This document shows, piece after piece, positions 18,510-27,676 of a stretch of DNA of 64,000 nt (positions are counted from its first letter, which is position 1; each line of letters opens with the position of its first letter). The notes beneath the pieces are model-generated. The model did no database searches and had not been told where the DNA came from. It saw only the letters and a list, made by a program, of their open reading frames with translations. Position numbers and translations under genes: made by a program. This DNA is from Candidatus Intricatilinea gracilis. Lineage in GTDB: Bacteria > Pseudomonadota > Gammaproteobacteria > Burkholderiales > Burkholderiaceae_C. Location of the stretch: the NCBI GenBank assembly GCA_016702605.1, contig JADJDQ010000005.1, positions 62,001 to 126,000 of the forward strand. The letters are read 5' to 3'.

Positions 18510-19256
18510 CTACGCCTGATCCGCCGGCGGGTCCGCGGCACGGCAGGCAGCCAGGTATCGCGCCTTGTTGTCGGCATTGGGCGGATACAGGCCGGGCAGC
18601 GGCACCCCCAGGTCCACCTGGCTCATGATCCAGGCCTCGAGGCGCTCTTGTTCGGGCGCCACAAGCAGCATCTCGTCGAGCAGAGCGGCAGGAATGAGCA
18701 CGGCGCCGTCGTCGTCGACCACGATCACGTCGCCCGGAAACACCGCCACGCCGCCACAGCCGATCGGCCGTTGCCAGTCGACAAAGGTGAGGCCGGCCAC
18801 GGAAGGCGGCGCCGCCACCCCGCTGCACCACACCGGCAGGCCGGTGCCGAGTACACCCGCCACGTCGCGCACGACCCCATCGGTGATGAGTGCGGCCACG
18901 CCGCGTTTGGCCATGCGTGCACACAGGATGTCGCCGAAGATGCCGGCATCCTGCACCCCCATGGCATCGACCACGGCGATGCAACCTGGCGGCATGGCCT
19001 CGATCGCGGCACGGGTCGAGATGGGTGACGACCACGATTCGGGTGTAGCCAGATCTTCGCGCGCCGGCACAAAACGCAGCGTGAAGGCGCGTGCCACCAG
19101 GCGCGGCTGACCCGGCCGCAGCGGCCTGGCTCCGCGGATCCAGACGTTGCGCAAGCCCTTCTTGAGCAGCATGGTGGTGAGTGTGGCCGTGGTGACCTGG
19201 CTCAGGATCTCGATGGCTCGCGGGTCGAGTGTGGTGGCAATGGTGGCGTCGGTCAT
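18510..19256 (-). CDS. RraA-fold protein, candidate class II pyruvate aldolase (HMG/CHA aldolase-like)
   Basis: A 248-residue protein of the RraA / dimethylmenaquinone methyltransferase-like family. The stretch from GD (Asp109) to RD (Arg130-Asp131) gives exactly D-x20-R-D, the metal- and substrate-binding signature known for 4-hydroxy-4-methyl-2-oxoglutarate / 4-carboxy-4-hydroxy-2-oxoadipate aldolases. An aldolase or oxaloacetate decarboxylase role is therefore more likely than RNase E regulation. The ATG at 19256 is chosen because the family N-terminus starts there. It lies 130 nt downstream of the TAXI-TRAP permease on the same strand, so the transporter may bring in its substrate or a precursor (inference). 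Confidence 0.85.
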   Translation of the reverse strand: MTDATIATTLDPRAIEILSQVTTATLTTMLLKKGLRNVWIRGARPLRPGQPRLVARAFTLRFVPAREDLATPESWSSPISTRAAIEAMPPGCIAVVDAMGVQDAGIFGDILCARMAKRGVAALITDGVVRDVAGVLGTGLPVWCSGVAAPPSVAGLTFVDWQRPIGCGGVAVFPGDVIVVDDDGAVLIPAALLDEMLLVAPEQERLEAWIMSQVDLGVPLPGLYPPNADNKARYLAACRAADPPADQA

Positions 19257-19386
19257 GGTGAGCTGACTTGGGTGGACGTGGTCGATGGTTTGGAGTTGCC
19301 GCGCCGTAGTAGGCCCAAGCCAGGTATTCAGGGCACTGCGACGCAAGGGACCGATGGTCTCGGCGTTGGCTGGGCCGATGCGCCGC

Positions 19387-21420
19387 TCAGGCCTCGATCG
19401 GTACGCGGCGCTCCTTGCGGAAATACTGCAGCGCCAGCGCAGCGGCAAACAGGCCGACTCCGATCGCGTCCGATGTAGCGCTCGGGTAGACCAGGGCACA
19501 GCCCGCCGCCAGCAGCATGGCGCGTTCGAGCCAGGTTGCACGCTTGAGCGCCCACCCCTGGAAACCACTGGCGATGGCCGCGACGCCCACCGCAGCGGTG
19601 AGTGTGACTTCGGCGATCGACCACCAGTTGGCGCTGGCCAGTGCCTTGGTCGAACCCATCAGCAGCAAGCCCTGTCCGCTCGGGTCGAGCACGAACATGA
19701 AAGGCACCAGAAACGCAGGAACGGTGTATTTCCAGCACTGCAGCGTGGTCTTGTAGGGATCACCACCGGTGATGGCTGCAGCGGCAAACGGCGACAGTGC
19801 GGTAGGAGGCGACACCTCGGACAACACCGCGTAGTAGAAGATGAACATGTGCGCCGCGAAATCCGGCACCCCGAGTTTGATCAACGCAGGCGCGGCGATC
19901 ACCGCACAGATGATGTACGAGGCCGTCACCGGCACGGCCAGGCCGACGATCCACACCACCAGCGCGGTGTAGACGGCAGTAAGCAGCAGCGAGCCGGCGG
20001 CATAGTCGATCACGATGCCGCTGAACTTCAGCCCCAGGCCGGTGAGCGTGACCACTCCGACGATGATGCCGGCGCCGGCGCAGGTGGCCGCCACGTTGAG
20101 CACGCCGATCGAACCAGCTTCCATGGCCTTCATGAAAGGCGAGGTCCACAGACCCTTCAGGACAGCCGTCTTGCCCTGCAAGACGTCATAGGGAATCAGC
20201 GAGGTATCGCGACGCAGGAAGCTGGTGATGGCACTCACCACAGTGGCCCAGAACACCGACAACACCGGCGAGTAACCAACCATCATGAAGCCGACGATGG
20301 ACACCAGCGAAAGGAAGTGGAACCAGTACTTGCGACTCAGGTTCCAGACCGTATCGACCCGCGCGAAGGCGGTATCTCCCATGCCGTACTTGCGGGCATC
20401 GAGTTCGACCATCAGGAACAGCGCGAAGTAGAACAGCACCGTCGGAATCACTGCCATCAGCAGCACGTCGAGGTACGAGATCTTGAGGAACTCGGCGATC
20501 AGGAAGGCTGCGGCACCCAGCACAGGCGGCGAGATGATGGCGCCCAGGCCGCCTGCGGCCAGCAACCCGCCGGCGGCGTTTTTCTCGTAACCCACCTTGG
20601 CCAGCATGGGGTAGGCCACGGCGCCGAGTGTCACGGTGGTGGCCACACCCGAGCCAGACGGCCCGCCAAGAAGAAACGACGCCAGCACGACGGTGCGCCC
20701 CGCCCCGGTCGGCTTGCCACCCATGGCCGAGAACGAGAAGTCGATGTAGAACTTGCCAGCACCCGAATACTGCAAGAAGGCGCCGAAGATGGTGAACAGG
20801 ATGATGAGCGACGAAGACACGTCGACGGCCACACCGTAGATGCCTTCGAGCGTCATGTACATCACGCCGACCAACCGGCCGACCTCGTATCCCTTGTGTG
20901 TCCAGGGCGCCGGCAACACCGGCCCGGCCAGCGCATAGGCCAGGAATGCCAGCGTCACCACCGGCATGACCCAGCCGGCGCTACGCCGCATGGCCTCCAT
21001 CACCAGGGCAATCAGGGCGATGCCGAAGACGATGTCCCAGCGGTCGGGCGAGGTGTTGCGGTCAGTGAAATCGTCGCCACCCTGGATCAGGTAGAGCACG
21101 ACGGCGATCGACATCGCAGCGGCGAGCCAGTCCCACCACATGATGCGATGGCGGAACCTGCTGCTTACCGGATAGACCAGAAAACACAGGAAGAGCACGA
21201 AACCCACATGCACCGGCCGCAGCGTCTGCGTCGGAACGATCGCATAGGCGGTGTAGAGGTGGAACGCCGACATCACCACGGCGACCACCACCACGAAGGC
21301 GCCGAGCCAACCTTTCAGCTTGTTGGCAGCACCCTCTTCGGCTTCGATGAACTCTTCGGCCTTGTGCAAGGCATCGTCGCTGACGACCACATCCTGCGGG
21401 CCGGGTGAGGCGGATGCCAT
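19387..21420 (-). CDS. TRAP transporter fused permease (TAXI type)
   Basis: A 677-residue polytopic protein combining the small (4-helix) and large (12-helix) TRAP permease subunits in one chain. Characteristic stretches are GVAVDVSSSLIILFTIFGAFLQYSGAG, FLLGGPSGSGVATTVTLGAVAYPML and AGGLLAAGGLGAIISPPVLGAAAF. It would import an organic acid using an ion gradient. The binding-protein gene precedes it by only 10 nt, an obvious operon. Substrate unknown. Confidence 0.93.
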   Translation of the reverse strand: MASASPGPQDVVVSDDALHKAEEFIEAEEGAANKLKGWLGAFVVVVAVVMSAFHLYTAYAIVPTQTLRPVHVGFVLFLCFLVYPVSSRFRHRIMWWDWLAAAMSIAVVLYLIQGGDDFTDRNTSPDRWDIVFGIALIALVMEAMRRSAGWVMPVVTLAFLAYALAGPVLPAPWTHKGYEVGRLVGVMYMTLEGIYGVAVDVSSSLIILFTIFGAFLQYSGAGKFYIDFSFSAMGGKPTGAGRTVVLASFLLGGPSGSGVATTVTLGAVAYPMLAKVGYEKNAAGGLLAAGGLGAIISPPVLGAAAFLIAEFLKISYLDVLLMAVIPTVLFYFALFLMVELDARKYGMGDTAFARVDTVWNLSRKYWFHFLSLVSIVGFMMVGYSPVLSVFWATVVSAITSFLRRDTSLIPYDVLQGKTAVLKGLWTSPFMKAMEAGSIGVLNVAATCAGAGIIVGVVTLTGLGLKFSGIVIDYAAGSLLLTAVYTALVVWIVGLAVPVTASYIICAVIAAPALIKLGVPDFAAHMFIFYYAVLSEVSPPTALSPFAAAAITGGDPYKTTLQCWKYTVPAFLVPFMFVLDPSGQGLLLMGSTKALASANWWSIAEVTLTAAVGVAAIASGFQGWALKRATWLERAMLLAAGCALVYPSATSDAIGVGLFAAALALQYFRKERRVPIEA

Positions 21421-21430
21421 GGTCGTGCGC

Positions 21431-22408
21431 TCAGTTCAGCTTGACGCCCTTTTCGGCAAAGTACTTCACAGCACCCGGGTGGAAGGGGATGGGCGACGCC
21501 GCGGCCTTCTGGTTCTCGAGCTTGAAGTTGGCGGCTTCCTTGTGCACGGCGATCAGATCGTCACGCTTGTCGAAGATGGTCTTGACGATGTTGTAGGCCG
21601 TCTTGTCGTCCATGTTCTCGTGGGTCACCAGGATATTCATCACCGTGGCCTGCTTGTTGTCGGCGTCCATGCCCTTGTAGACATCCTTGGAGATCACGTC
21701 TTCGACATAGAGGTTGCCGTACTTTCTGTTCATGGCAGCCACGGCCTCGGCGTGGTCGACCATCCTGATCTTGGTGCCCGGCGTATTGGCCAGGTCGGTG
21801 ACGGCCGCGGTGGGCAGGCCACCGACCCAGAAGAACGCGTCGATCTTGCCGTCCTTGATGGCATTGACCGACTCGGCTGCGCCAAGGCGCTCGCGTTTCA
21901 TGTCCTTGTCCCTGTCCAGGCCCGCGGCCTCGATGAGGCGAAAGGCCATCACCTCGGTGGCGCTGCCGGGTGAACCGGTCGACACCCGTTTGCCCTTGAG
22001 ATCGGCCATCCTGGCGATGCCGCGCCCTTCGACACTCACCACATGCATGCGGTTCGGGTAAAGCACCATCAGGGTCTTGAGAGGTACCTTGTTGCCCTTG
22101 AACTTTTCTTCGCCGCGCAGCGCGTCCTGGCCGGCATCGGTCATGGTGAAACCGACATAGGGTTTGCCGCTGGCGATGAGCTTGAGGTTGTCGACCGAGC
22201 CGCCAGTGACTTCGGCCGTGGCCTGCATGCCCGGCACGTGTTTGCTCAGTACCGCCGCAATGCCGCCACCCATCGGGTAATACACCCCGCCCGTGCCGCC
22301 GGTGGCGATCGAGATGTTCTGTGCCGCCGCCGGCAGACCAAGCAAGGCTGCAGTGCAGGCCAGAGTCGTCACCATCAGGCCCAGAACGCGTCGTGTCATC
22401 AGCAACAT
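21431..22408 (-). CDS. TAXI family TRAP transporter solute-binding protein
   Basis: A 325-residue periplasmic binding protein. A signal peptide of about 29 residues ends near PAAAQ and is followed by the TAXI signature ISIATGGTGGVYYPMGGGIA. The rest has the two-lobe layout, including GSPGSATEVMAFRLIEAAG. It delivers substrate to the fused permease immediately downstream. The start ATG at 22408 has a good GAGGAG ribosome binding site about 8 nt upstream. Confidence 0.93.
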   Translation of the reverse strand: MLLMTRRVLGLMVTTLACTAALLGLPAAAQNISIATGGTGGVYYPMGGGIAAVLSKHVPGMQATAEVTGGSVDNLKLIASGKPYVGFTMTDAGQDALRGEEKFKGNKVPLKTLMVLYPNRMHVVSVEGRGIARMADLKGKRVSTGSPGSATEVMAFRLIEAAGLDRDKDMKRERLGAAESVNAIKDGKIDAFFWVGGLPTAAVTDLANTPGTKIRMVDHAEAVAAMNRKYGNLYVEDVISKDVYKGMDADNKQATVMNILVTHENMDDKTAYNIVKTIFDKRDDLIAVHKEAANFKLENQKAAASPIPFHPGAVKYFAEKGVKLN

Positions 22409-22558
22409 GATGTCTCCTCAAATGATCATCGGGCCGCGCCAGGACCTGCTCCTGGCAGCGAGTTCAGGTCATTCTGTCATCGGGCCTCGCCCGGTCTGAT
22501 CCAGACTTTCCATCACACCGAAGCCGGGCAGACCCTGCCCGGATGCGCTGGATTCAGG

Positions 22559-23152
22559 TCAGTCGAAGCTGTAACGCCCTTCGACGGCGATCTGTGCCAG
22601 CGCCAGGCGAGTGCTCGGTGTCTCGCGGGCCTGCAAGGCCTCGGGCAAGCTCGCCTTGTCCCCCTGGCGGCCGATGGCCACCATGGCTTCGAGCACATGG
22701 TCGCTGGGCACGCCCAGGGCGAGGCGCGCCTTGTCGCGGTCGAAACCACCCATGCCGTGCGCTGGCCAGCCGGCCAGATGGGCTTGCAGCGCCAGGCTCA
22801 TCCAGGCGGCACCGGCGTCGAACGAATGGGTCGGGTTGGGCACGGGCTCGGTCTTGCCGTGGGGCAGCCAGGTCTTTTTCGACATCACCAGCACCAGGGC
22901 GGCGGCGTTGACGGCCCAGCCGCGGTTGAACTCGACCAGGCAATCGAACAGCGGCGTCCAGGCCGGTGTGTCGCGCCGCGCATAGATGAAGCGCCAGGGC
23001 TGGATGTTGGACGCGGAGGGCGCCCAGCGCGCCGCCTCGATCAGGCCGAGCAGCGTGGCTTCGGGGATGGCCTCGCCGGTAAAGGCGCGCGGCGACCAGC
23101 GCTGGGTGAACTGTGGATCGATCGGATGTTCGGTCTGGCGAGGTGCGGTCAT
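22559..23152 (-). CDS. Nitroreductase family protein
   Basis: A 197-residue FMN-dependent oxidoreductase. RWSPRAFTGEAIPEA and AARWAPSASNIQPWRFIYA form the FMN-binding N-terminal block of the nitroreductase fold, and the C-terminal half carries GMGGFDRDKARLALGVP. Likely NAD(P)H-dependent reduction of nitro, quinone or similar compounds; the physiological substrate is unknown. The frame remains open far upstream, but family homology starts at the ATG at 23152. About 150 nt separate it from the TAXI gene. Confidence 0.9.
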   Translation of the reverse strand: MTAPRQTEHPIDPQFTQRWSPRAFTGEAIPEATLLGLIEAARWAPSASNIQPWRFIYARRDTPAWTPLFDCLVEFNRGWAVNAAALVLVMSKKTWLPHGKTEPVPNPTHSFDAGAAWMSLALQAHLAGWPAHGMGGFDRDKARLALGVPSDHVLEAMVAIGRQGDKASLPEALQARETPSTRLALAQIAVEGRYSFD

Positions 23153-23350
23153 GTGGTGATGAGGTAAGTGAACAGGTGTCGAGACGCTGGTCAGCTTACC
23201 CGTGATGGGCACAGACTGCTTGGCAGGCGGCCGCGATGCCAGACAGGGCCACACTCGACCCCCACCCTGCCTACCCAGACGCCGCCGCCGCCGTTGCGGC
23301 ACCGACCCACGGCGCCGGATACCCGGCCTGTGCACCGATACTCGGCGCAC

Positions 23351-23773
23351 ATGCATGACTGCGACCTGCTCTTGCTCGACACCGAGGCTCTGATGCAACT
23401 GGCCCGGCAAGCCGACCCCGACCGGCGTTGCCCGGACTGCGCCGTGCTGGTCTGCCCTGGCTGGGAGTCGATGCCGGCCGGTTATGACGGCGCCAGCCTC
23501 GAGTGTGTCGGCACGCTGGTGCCGCCGCCAGGCAGCGGGCGGCTGGACGACGGCGGTGAGCCGACGCTGACTGAATACCACCCGCACGGCACCCACGCCT
23601 GGTCGGCCGATGCACCCATCGCACCGGGCTGGTTTCCGTACAACCGCTGCCAGGTGTGGCGTTGCCGCAGCTGCGCCCGCGCCTACTTGCGTTACACCGA
23701 ATACGGCGGCTACTACGTCGACGAACGAGTTCGCGCGCTCGACCCGACCTGCATCGACAACACGGCCCACTAG
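23351..23773 (+). CDS. Conserved protein with zinc-ribbon-like cysteine pairs
   Basis: A 140-residue soluble protein. Two CxxC pairs (CPDC near residue 27 and CRSC near 108) could hold one zinc ion. The C-terminal half has a striking aromatic motif, LRYTEYGGYYVDERVRALDP. I recall similar proteins in Burkholderiales genomes but know no function. The ATG at 23351 is preferred because the longer upstream frame is low-complexity (Pro/Thr/Arg). It lies 13 nt upstream of the H-NS-like gene, so the two may be co-transcribed. Confidence 0.7.
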   Translation: MHDCDLLLLDTEALMQLARQADPDRRCPDCAVLVCPGWESMPAGYDGASLECVGTLVPPPGSGRLDDGGEPTLTEYHPHGTHAWSADAPIAPGWFPYNRCQVWRCRSCARAYLRYTEYGGYYVDERVRALDPTCIDNTAH

Positions 23774-23786
23774 CCGCCACTCCCGC

Positions 23787-24062
23787 ATGGCCACCTACAA
23801 CCCGCTGCTGATCAAACGCCAGAAACTGGCCGAGCAACAGGCCGAACTCGAACGACAGATCGCGCTGGAACGTGCCCAGGCCCGCGCCGCAGCGCTGCTG
23901 CACATCAAGCAGCTGATCGCGACCTTCGCCATCACATCCGACGAGATTGCGCCGCCGGCCTCACCCAGGAGCAGCAAGGCTTCGAAGCAGGCCAAGGCCG
24001 GCACCAAGGGCAAGGCGCGCAAGGCAGGGCGGCCGCGCAAGACCAGCGCTGCGCTCACGTAG
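23787..24062 (+). CDS. Small H-NS-like nucleoid protein with AT-hook-like tail
   Basis: A 91-residue basic protein. Residues 1-55 form a predicted coiled coil (QKLAEQQAELERQIALERAQ, then LLHIKQLIATFAITSDEI) similar in length and pattern to the oligomerisation region of betaproteobacterial H-NS proteins. The usual C-terminal H-NS DNA-binding domain (with YRDP...WTGRG) is missing. In its place is a Lys/Ser/Ala-rich stretch ending KARKAGRPRK, where GRP flanked by basic residues is the core of an AT-hook. It could bind the minor groove, or act as an H-NS modulator. Identification is by pattern only. Confidence 0.65.
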   Translation: MATYNPLLIKRQKLAEQQAELERQIALERAQARAAALLHIKQLIATFAITSDEIAPPASPRSSKASKQAKAGTKGKARKAGRPRKTSAALT

Positions 24063-24162
24063 GCTCGCAGCGCCGCTGGTCGACAAGCCACAAACCTGGC
24101 GCACACGCTTGCGGCGACAGAACAAGCAGGAATGTCCGACACGGACGCAGGAGACCCGACCC

Positions 24163-25134
24163 ATGCTGCATCCCCAGGCCCGAGTGCTGCTCGACCTCAT
24201 CGACCAACGTGGCCTGGCGCCCACCCACACACTCACACCGAGACAGGCGCGCGACCTGTATCGAGAGCGGCGTTTCTTTACCCAGCCCGAAGCGCCGCCC
24301 GTGGCGCTGGTGCGCGAGCTCTCGGCCACCGGCCCCCACGGCGTCATCCCCTTGCGGCTGTACCGGCCGCTCGGTTCGGCGAACGACGCCAGGCTGCCGG
24401 TGCTGGTCTACTTCCACGGTGGCGGCTGGGTGATCGGCGACCTCGACACCCACGACACCTTGTGCCGCCAGCTGGCCAACGGCTCAGGCTGCGCGGTGGT
24501 GTCCGTGGACTATCGACTCGCTCCCGAACACCGCTTTCCCAGCGCCGTGGACGACTGCCTGGCTGCCACGCAATGGGTGGCCCGCCATGGCGTCGAACTC
24601 GGCCTCGATGCCAGCCGGCTGGCCGTGGGCGGTGACAGCGCTGGCGGCAATCTGGCCGCCGTGGTGACGCTGCTGCTGCGTGATGTGGCCACGGCAGGCC
24701 CGGGTCAGGGCGAAGCGAGGCCCGTCGTGCGATTCCAGTTGCTCATCTACCCGGCCACCGACATGCGCTGCGTCGCACCTTCACACACAAGCAACGGCCA
24801 GGGTTACCTGCTCACGCGCGACACCATCGACTATTTCTGCGGCCACTACATCCCGGCCGACGCCGGCGATCTGGCCGACGTGAAGGCGTCGCCGCTGCTG
24901 CACCCGGACCTGAGCGACCTGCCGCCGGCCCTGGTGCTCACCGCCGGCTACGACCCGCTGCGCGACGAAGGCCTGCACTACGCACAGCGCCTGACCGAGG
25001 CCGGCGTGCGCACCAGCCTCGTGTGCTTCGAACGCCAGATCCACGGCTTCATCCTCATGGGCAGGGTGCTCGACGAAGCCAATACCGCCGTGGCGTTGTG
25101 CGCCGACGAACTCCGACGAGCGCTTGCCGCCTGA
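24163..25134 (+). CDS. Alpha/beta hydrolase of the hormone-sensitive-lipase family
   Basis: A 323-residue cytosolic esterase. The oxyanion motif is HGGGWVIGD near residue 86, the nucleophile elbow is GGDSAGGN near 155, and the acid and His lie in TAGYDPLRDEG and QIHGFILMG near the C-terminus. These are all features of family IV (HSL) esterases. Probably hydrolyses short-chain esters; substrate unknown. ATG 24163 is selected as the start of family homology; the preceding GCAGGAG (24148-24154) is a plausible binding site. No signal peptide. Confidence 0.92.
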   Translation: MLHPQARVLLDLIDQRGLAPTHTLTPRQARDLYRERRFFTQPEAPPVALVRELSATGPHGVIPLRLYRPLGSANDARLPVLVYFHGGGWVIGDLDTHDTLCRQLANGSGCAVVSVDYRLAPEHRFPSAVDDCLAATQWVARHGVELGLDASRLAVGGDSAGGNLAAVVTLLLRDVATAGPGQGEARPVVRFQLLIYPATDMRCVAPSHTSNGQGYLLTRDTIDYFCGHYIPADAGDLADVKASPLLHPDLSDLPPALVLTAGYDPLRDEGLHYAQRLTEAGVRTSLVCFERQIHGFILMGRVLDEANTAVALCADELRRALAA

Positions 25135-25311
25135 TCTTCCGCATCCCTGTCGTCCAGCCTTGCCACTACCGGCCGAGGTCGACACCGACGTGTCACCAAG
25201 TTGACGGCGCCTCAGGGTAGGTACCCTCATGGACAGGGTTGCCGCGCACTATTCTGGACCGTTCATCCAGCGTATCCAGCGCGTCAGAACGCACACCACG
25301 GAGACACCCCC

Positions 25312-26763
25312 ATGCACTTTCCAATCCGATTGCACCTGCCAGTCCTGGCCCTGCTTGGCGCCGCCTTGCTCAGCGCCTGCGGAGGCAGTGACGACCCTGC
25401 ACCGCTGCCTGAAGAGACCCGCACCCAGGACAGCCTGACCTTCACCCCGGCCAACCCGACGGCGACGACATTTGCCGCCATGGCGTCGCAGGCCACCGAC
25501 ACGGTCGACATGAGCACCACCAGCCGCTGGGCCGGGGTGCTTGGTGGTGCGTCGTACATGGTCGAGGTACCGGCCAACTGGAACGGCAAACTGGTGATGT
25601 ACGCGCACGGTTATGCCGGCACCGGCAACCTGCTGGGTGTCGGGGCGCCAAGCATCCGCCGGTACCTGATCCAGAACGGCTATGCCTGGGCTGCATCGAG
25701 CTACTCGAAGAACAACTACGACGTGCGGGCTGGTGTGGAAGACACCAACGCGCTGGCGCTCGAGTTCACCAAGATCGCTGCGGCCAATTCACGCACCTTG
25801 TCCGCACCCACAAAGATCTACATCACCGGTCACTCGATGGGTGGGCACATCACGGCGGCGGCGATCGAGGACGAAGCCGCCACCACCGCCGTGCACAAGG
25901 TGAAATACGCCGGCGCCGTGCCCATGTGCGGCGTGGTCGGTGACACCGAGCTGTTCAACCAGTTCGCCGCCATGCAGGTCACGGCTCAGGCCCTGGCCGG
26001 TGTGCCCAGCTACCCGAGCGCGAAGTTCGGCGAGATCGCCACGCTCGTCACCAGCACCTTGTTCACCACCTTCCCGTCGGTGCCCACGGCGACGGGCGTG
26101 AAGTACCTGTCGGTGCTGAAGAACATCACCGGCGGCGAGCGCCCCATGTTCAATCTGGGCATCGCCTTCGGTGGCAGCTTTCCGTCGGCCTACGGCACCT
26201 TCGGGTCGGACGGCACGGTCACCGGCATCCTGAACAAGAACGTGCTCGACACCACCGCCTTCACCTACACCATCGACGGCGACGAGGCCGGCTCGACCGC
26301 GCTGAACGCGGCCGCACTCGATCTCACGGCCGAGCCCGATGCCAACCGCCTGCGCCGCGACGGCCTGCGCTGGATCCCCAAGGCCAACGGCGAGTTCAAG
26401 ATTCCGGTGGTGTCGATCCACACGCTGGGCGACCTGTTCGTGCCCTTCAGCATGGAGCAGGTCTACCAAAAGCGTGTGGCCGCCAAGGGCAACAGCGCCT
26501 GGCTGGTGCAGCGCGCCATCCGAGGTGTGAGCCACTGCGACTTCACCGTCGCCGAACAGGTCACGGCCTTCGACGACATGATCAAGTGGGAGCGTGACGG
26601 TGTGAAGCCTGCTGGCGACGACGTGGTGACACCGGCCACCGTGGCCGCGGCCAGCTACGGCTGCACCTTCACCAACAACACACTGGGCCCGGACGAAAGT
26701 GGCACGACGCTGGCGCTGCGCCCGGCCACCCTGGCCAACTCGGCCCCCTGCCCGGTGCCCTGA
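25312..26763 (+). CDS. Secreted alpha/beta hydrolase, predicted lipoprotein
   Basis: A 483-residue protein with a lipoprotein signal (LGAALLSACGG, lipid-modified Cys near residue 23). The mature part has WNGKLVMYAHGYAGTG and a nucleophile elbow GHSMGGH near residue 180, as in alpha/beta-fold esterases and peptidases. The C-terminal His is likely in GVSHCDFT. It is probably anchored in the outer membrane, acting on an extracellular ester or amide. It lies downstream of another hydrolase but 177 nt away, so it may have its own promoter. A GC-rich hairpin follows. Confidence 0.85.
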   Translation: MHFPIRLHLPVLALLGAALLSACGGSDDPAPLPEETRTQDSLTFTPANPTATTFAAMASQATDTVDMSTTSRWAGVLGGASYMVEVPANWNGKLVMYAHGYAGTGNLLGVGAPSIRRYLIQNGYAWAASSYSKNNYDVRAGVEDTNALALEFTKIAAANSRTLSAPTKIYITGHSMGGHITAAAIEDEAATTAVHKVKYAGAVPMCGVVGDTELFNQFAAMQVTAQALAGVPSYPSAKFGEIATLVTSTLFTTFPSVPTATGVKYLSVLKNITGGERPMFNLGIAFGGSFPSAYGTFGSDGTVTGILNKNVLDTTAFTYTIDGDEAGSTALNAAALDLTAEPDANRLRRDGLRWIPKANGEFKIPVVSIHTLGDLFVPFSMEQVYQKRVAAKGNSAWLVQRAIRGVSHCDFTVAEQVTAFDDMIKWERDGVKPAGDDVVTPATVAAASYGCTFTNNTLGPDESGTTLALRPATLANSAPCPVP

Positions 26764-26789
26764 AGCCGCGTCGACCCGAGTCCGCACGG

Positions 26790-26810
26790 GGGGCCTTCGG
26801 GCCCCTTCTT
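26790..26810 (+). terminator. Possible terminator after the lipoprotein hydrolase gene
   Basis: GGGGCC (26790-26795) and GGCCCC (26800-26805) form a perfect stem with a TTCG tetraloop, followed by a T-rich but interrupted TTCTT. The stem is stable; the weak T tract makes termination less certain. Confidence 0.55.
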
Positions 26811-26920
26811 GTCTGCAGGCGCAGGTGGTCGTCCCCTGCCATCGGCAGCGCGGCATCGGCCGGCCAGTCGGACCGCCCAAGGGGCCTGCGCCGCGCAGGC
26901 CCTGCGCGCCCACCGCTGGC

Positions 26921-27580
26921 TCAGCCCGAGAGTGGCACCGCCGTGACGGCCTGCAACTCGGCCAGCGTCAGCCCCTCGACCATCTCGACCACCCGCACGC
27001 CGTGCGGCGTGATGTCGAGCACCGCCAGGTCGGTGTAGAGGCGACTGACACAGGCCACGCCGGTGAGCGGGTAGGTGCAGGCCGCCACGATCTTGGGCTC
27101 GCCGGCCTTGGTGACGTGTTCCATCATCACCGCCGTCTTGCGTGCACCGACGGCCAGATCCATGGCACCGCCCACGGCCGGGATGGCACCCGGCGCGCCG
27201 GTGTGCCAGTTGGCCAGATCCCCGGTGCCCGACACCTGGAAGGCGCCGAGCACACACAGGTCGACGTGGCCGCCGCGCATCATGGCGAAGCTGTCGGCAT
27301 GGTGAAAGTAGCAGCCACCCGGCAGCAGCGTGACGGGTTGTTTGCCGGCGTTGATGAGGTCGTAGTCCTCCTCACCAGCGGGCGGCGCCGGGCCCATGCC
27401 GATGACGCCGTTCTCGCTGTGCATCATCACCTCACGCCCGGCAGGCAGATGGTTGGCCACCAGTGTGGGCAGGCCGATGCCGAGGTTGACGACCATGCCC
27501 TCGGTGATGTCGCGCGCCACCCGGGCGGCCATCTGGTCGCGGGTCCATTTCTTCGCGGTGATGGGTGGCGGTGGCGTCAT
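26921..27580 (-). CDS. 3-oxoacid CoA-transferase subunit B
   Basis: A 219-residue beta subunit of a family I CoA-transferase. The catalytic glutamate is Glu56 in the SENGVIGMGP motif, which forms the acyl-glutamyl/CoA intermediate. The length fits ScoB, PcaJ or CatJ. Whether the acceptor is acetoacetate or 3-oxoadipate cannot be decided here, since no beta-ketoadipate or ketone-body gene adjoins. The A-subunit gene lies 96 nt upstream on the same strand. Confidence 0.92.
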   Translation of the reverse strand: MTPPPPITAKKWTRDQMAARVARDITEGMVVNLGIGLPTLVANHLPAGREVMMHSENGVIGMGPAPPAGEEDYDLINAGKQPVTLLPGGCYFHHADSFAMMRGGHVDLCVLGAFQVSGTGDLANWHTGAPGAIPAVGGAMDLAVGARKTAVMMEHVTKAGEPKIVAACTYPLTGVACVSRLYTDLAVLDITPHGVRVVEMVEGLTLAELQAVTAVPLSG

Positions 27581-27676
27581 GGTGCAAGGCGAGTCATGTG
27601 CGGGCGGGCGGACCGGAAACACACCGCGAGGTGAGCAGCGGCGAAAAAAACGCCGGCAGGCGTCGAGGCAGCGCTG

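Noticed and set aside
19285..21408. A 700-residue open frame on the plus strand antisense to the TRAP permease
   Set aside because: His/Gln/Arg-rich shadow of the real gene in a high-GC region; no recognisable domain and no ribosome binding site.
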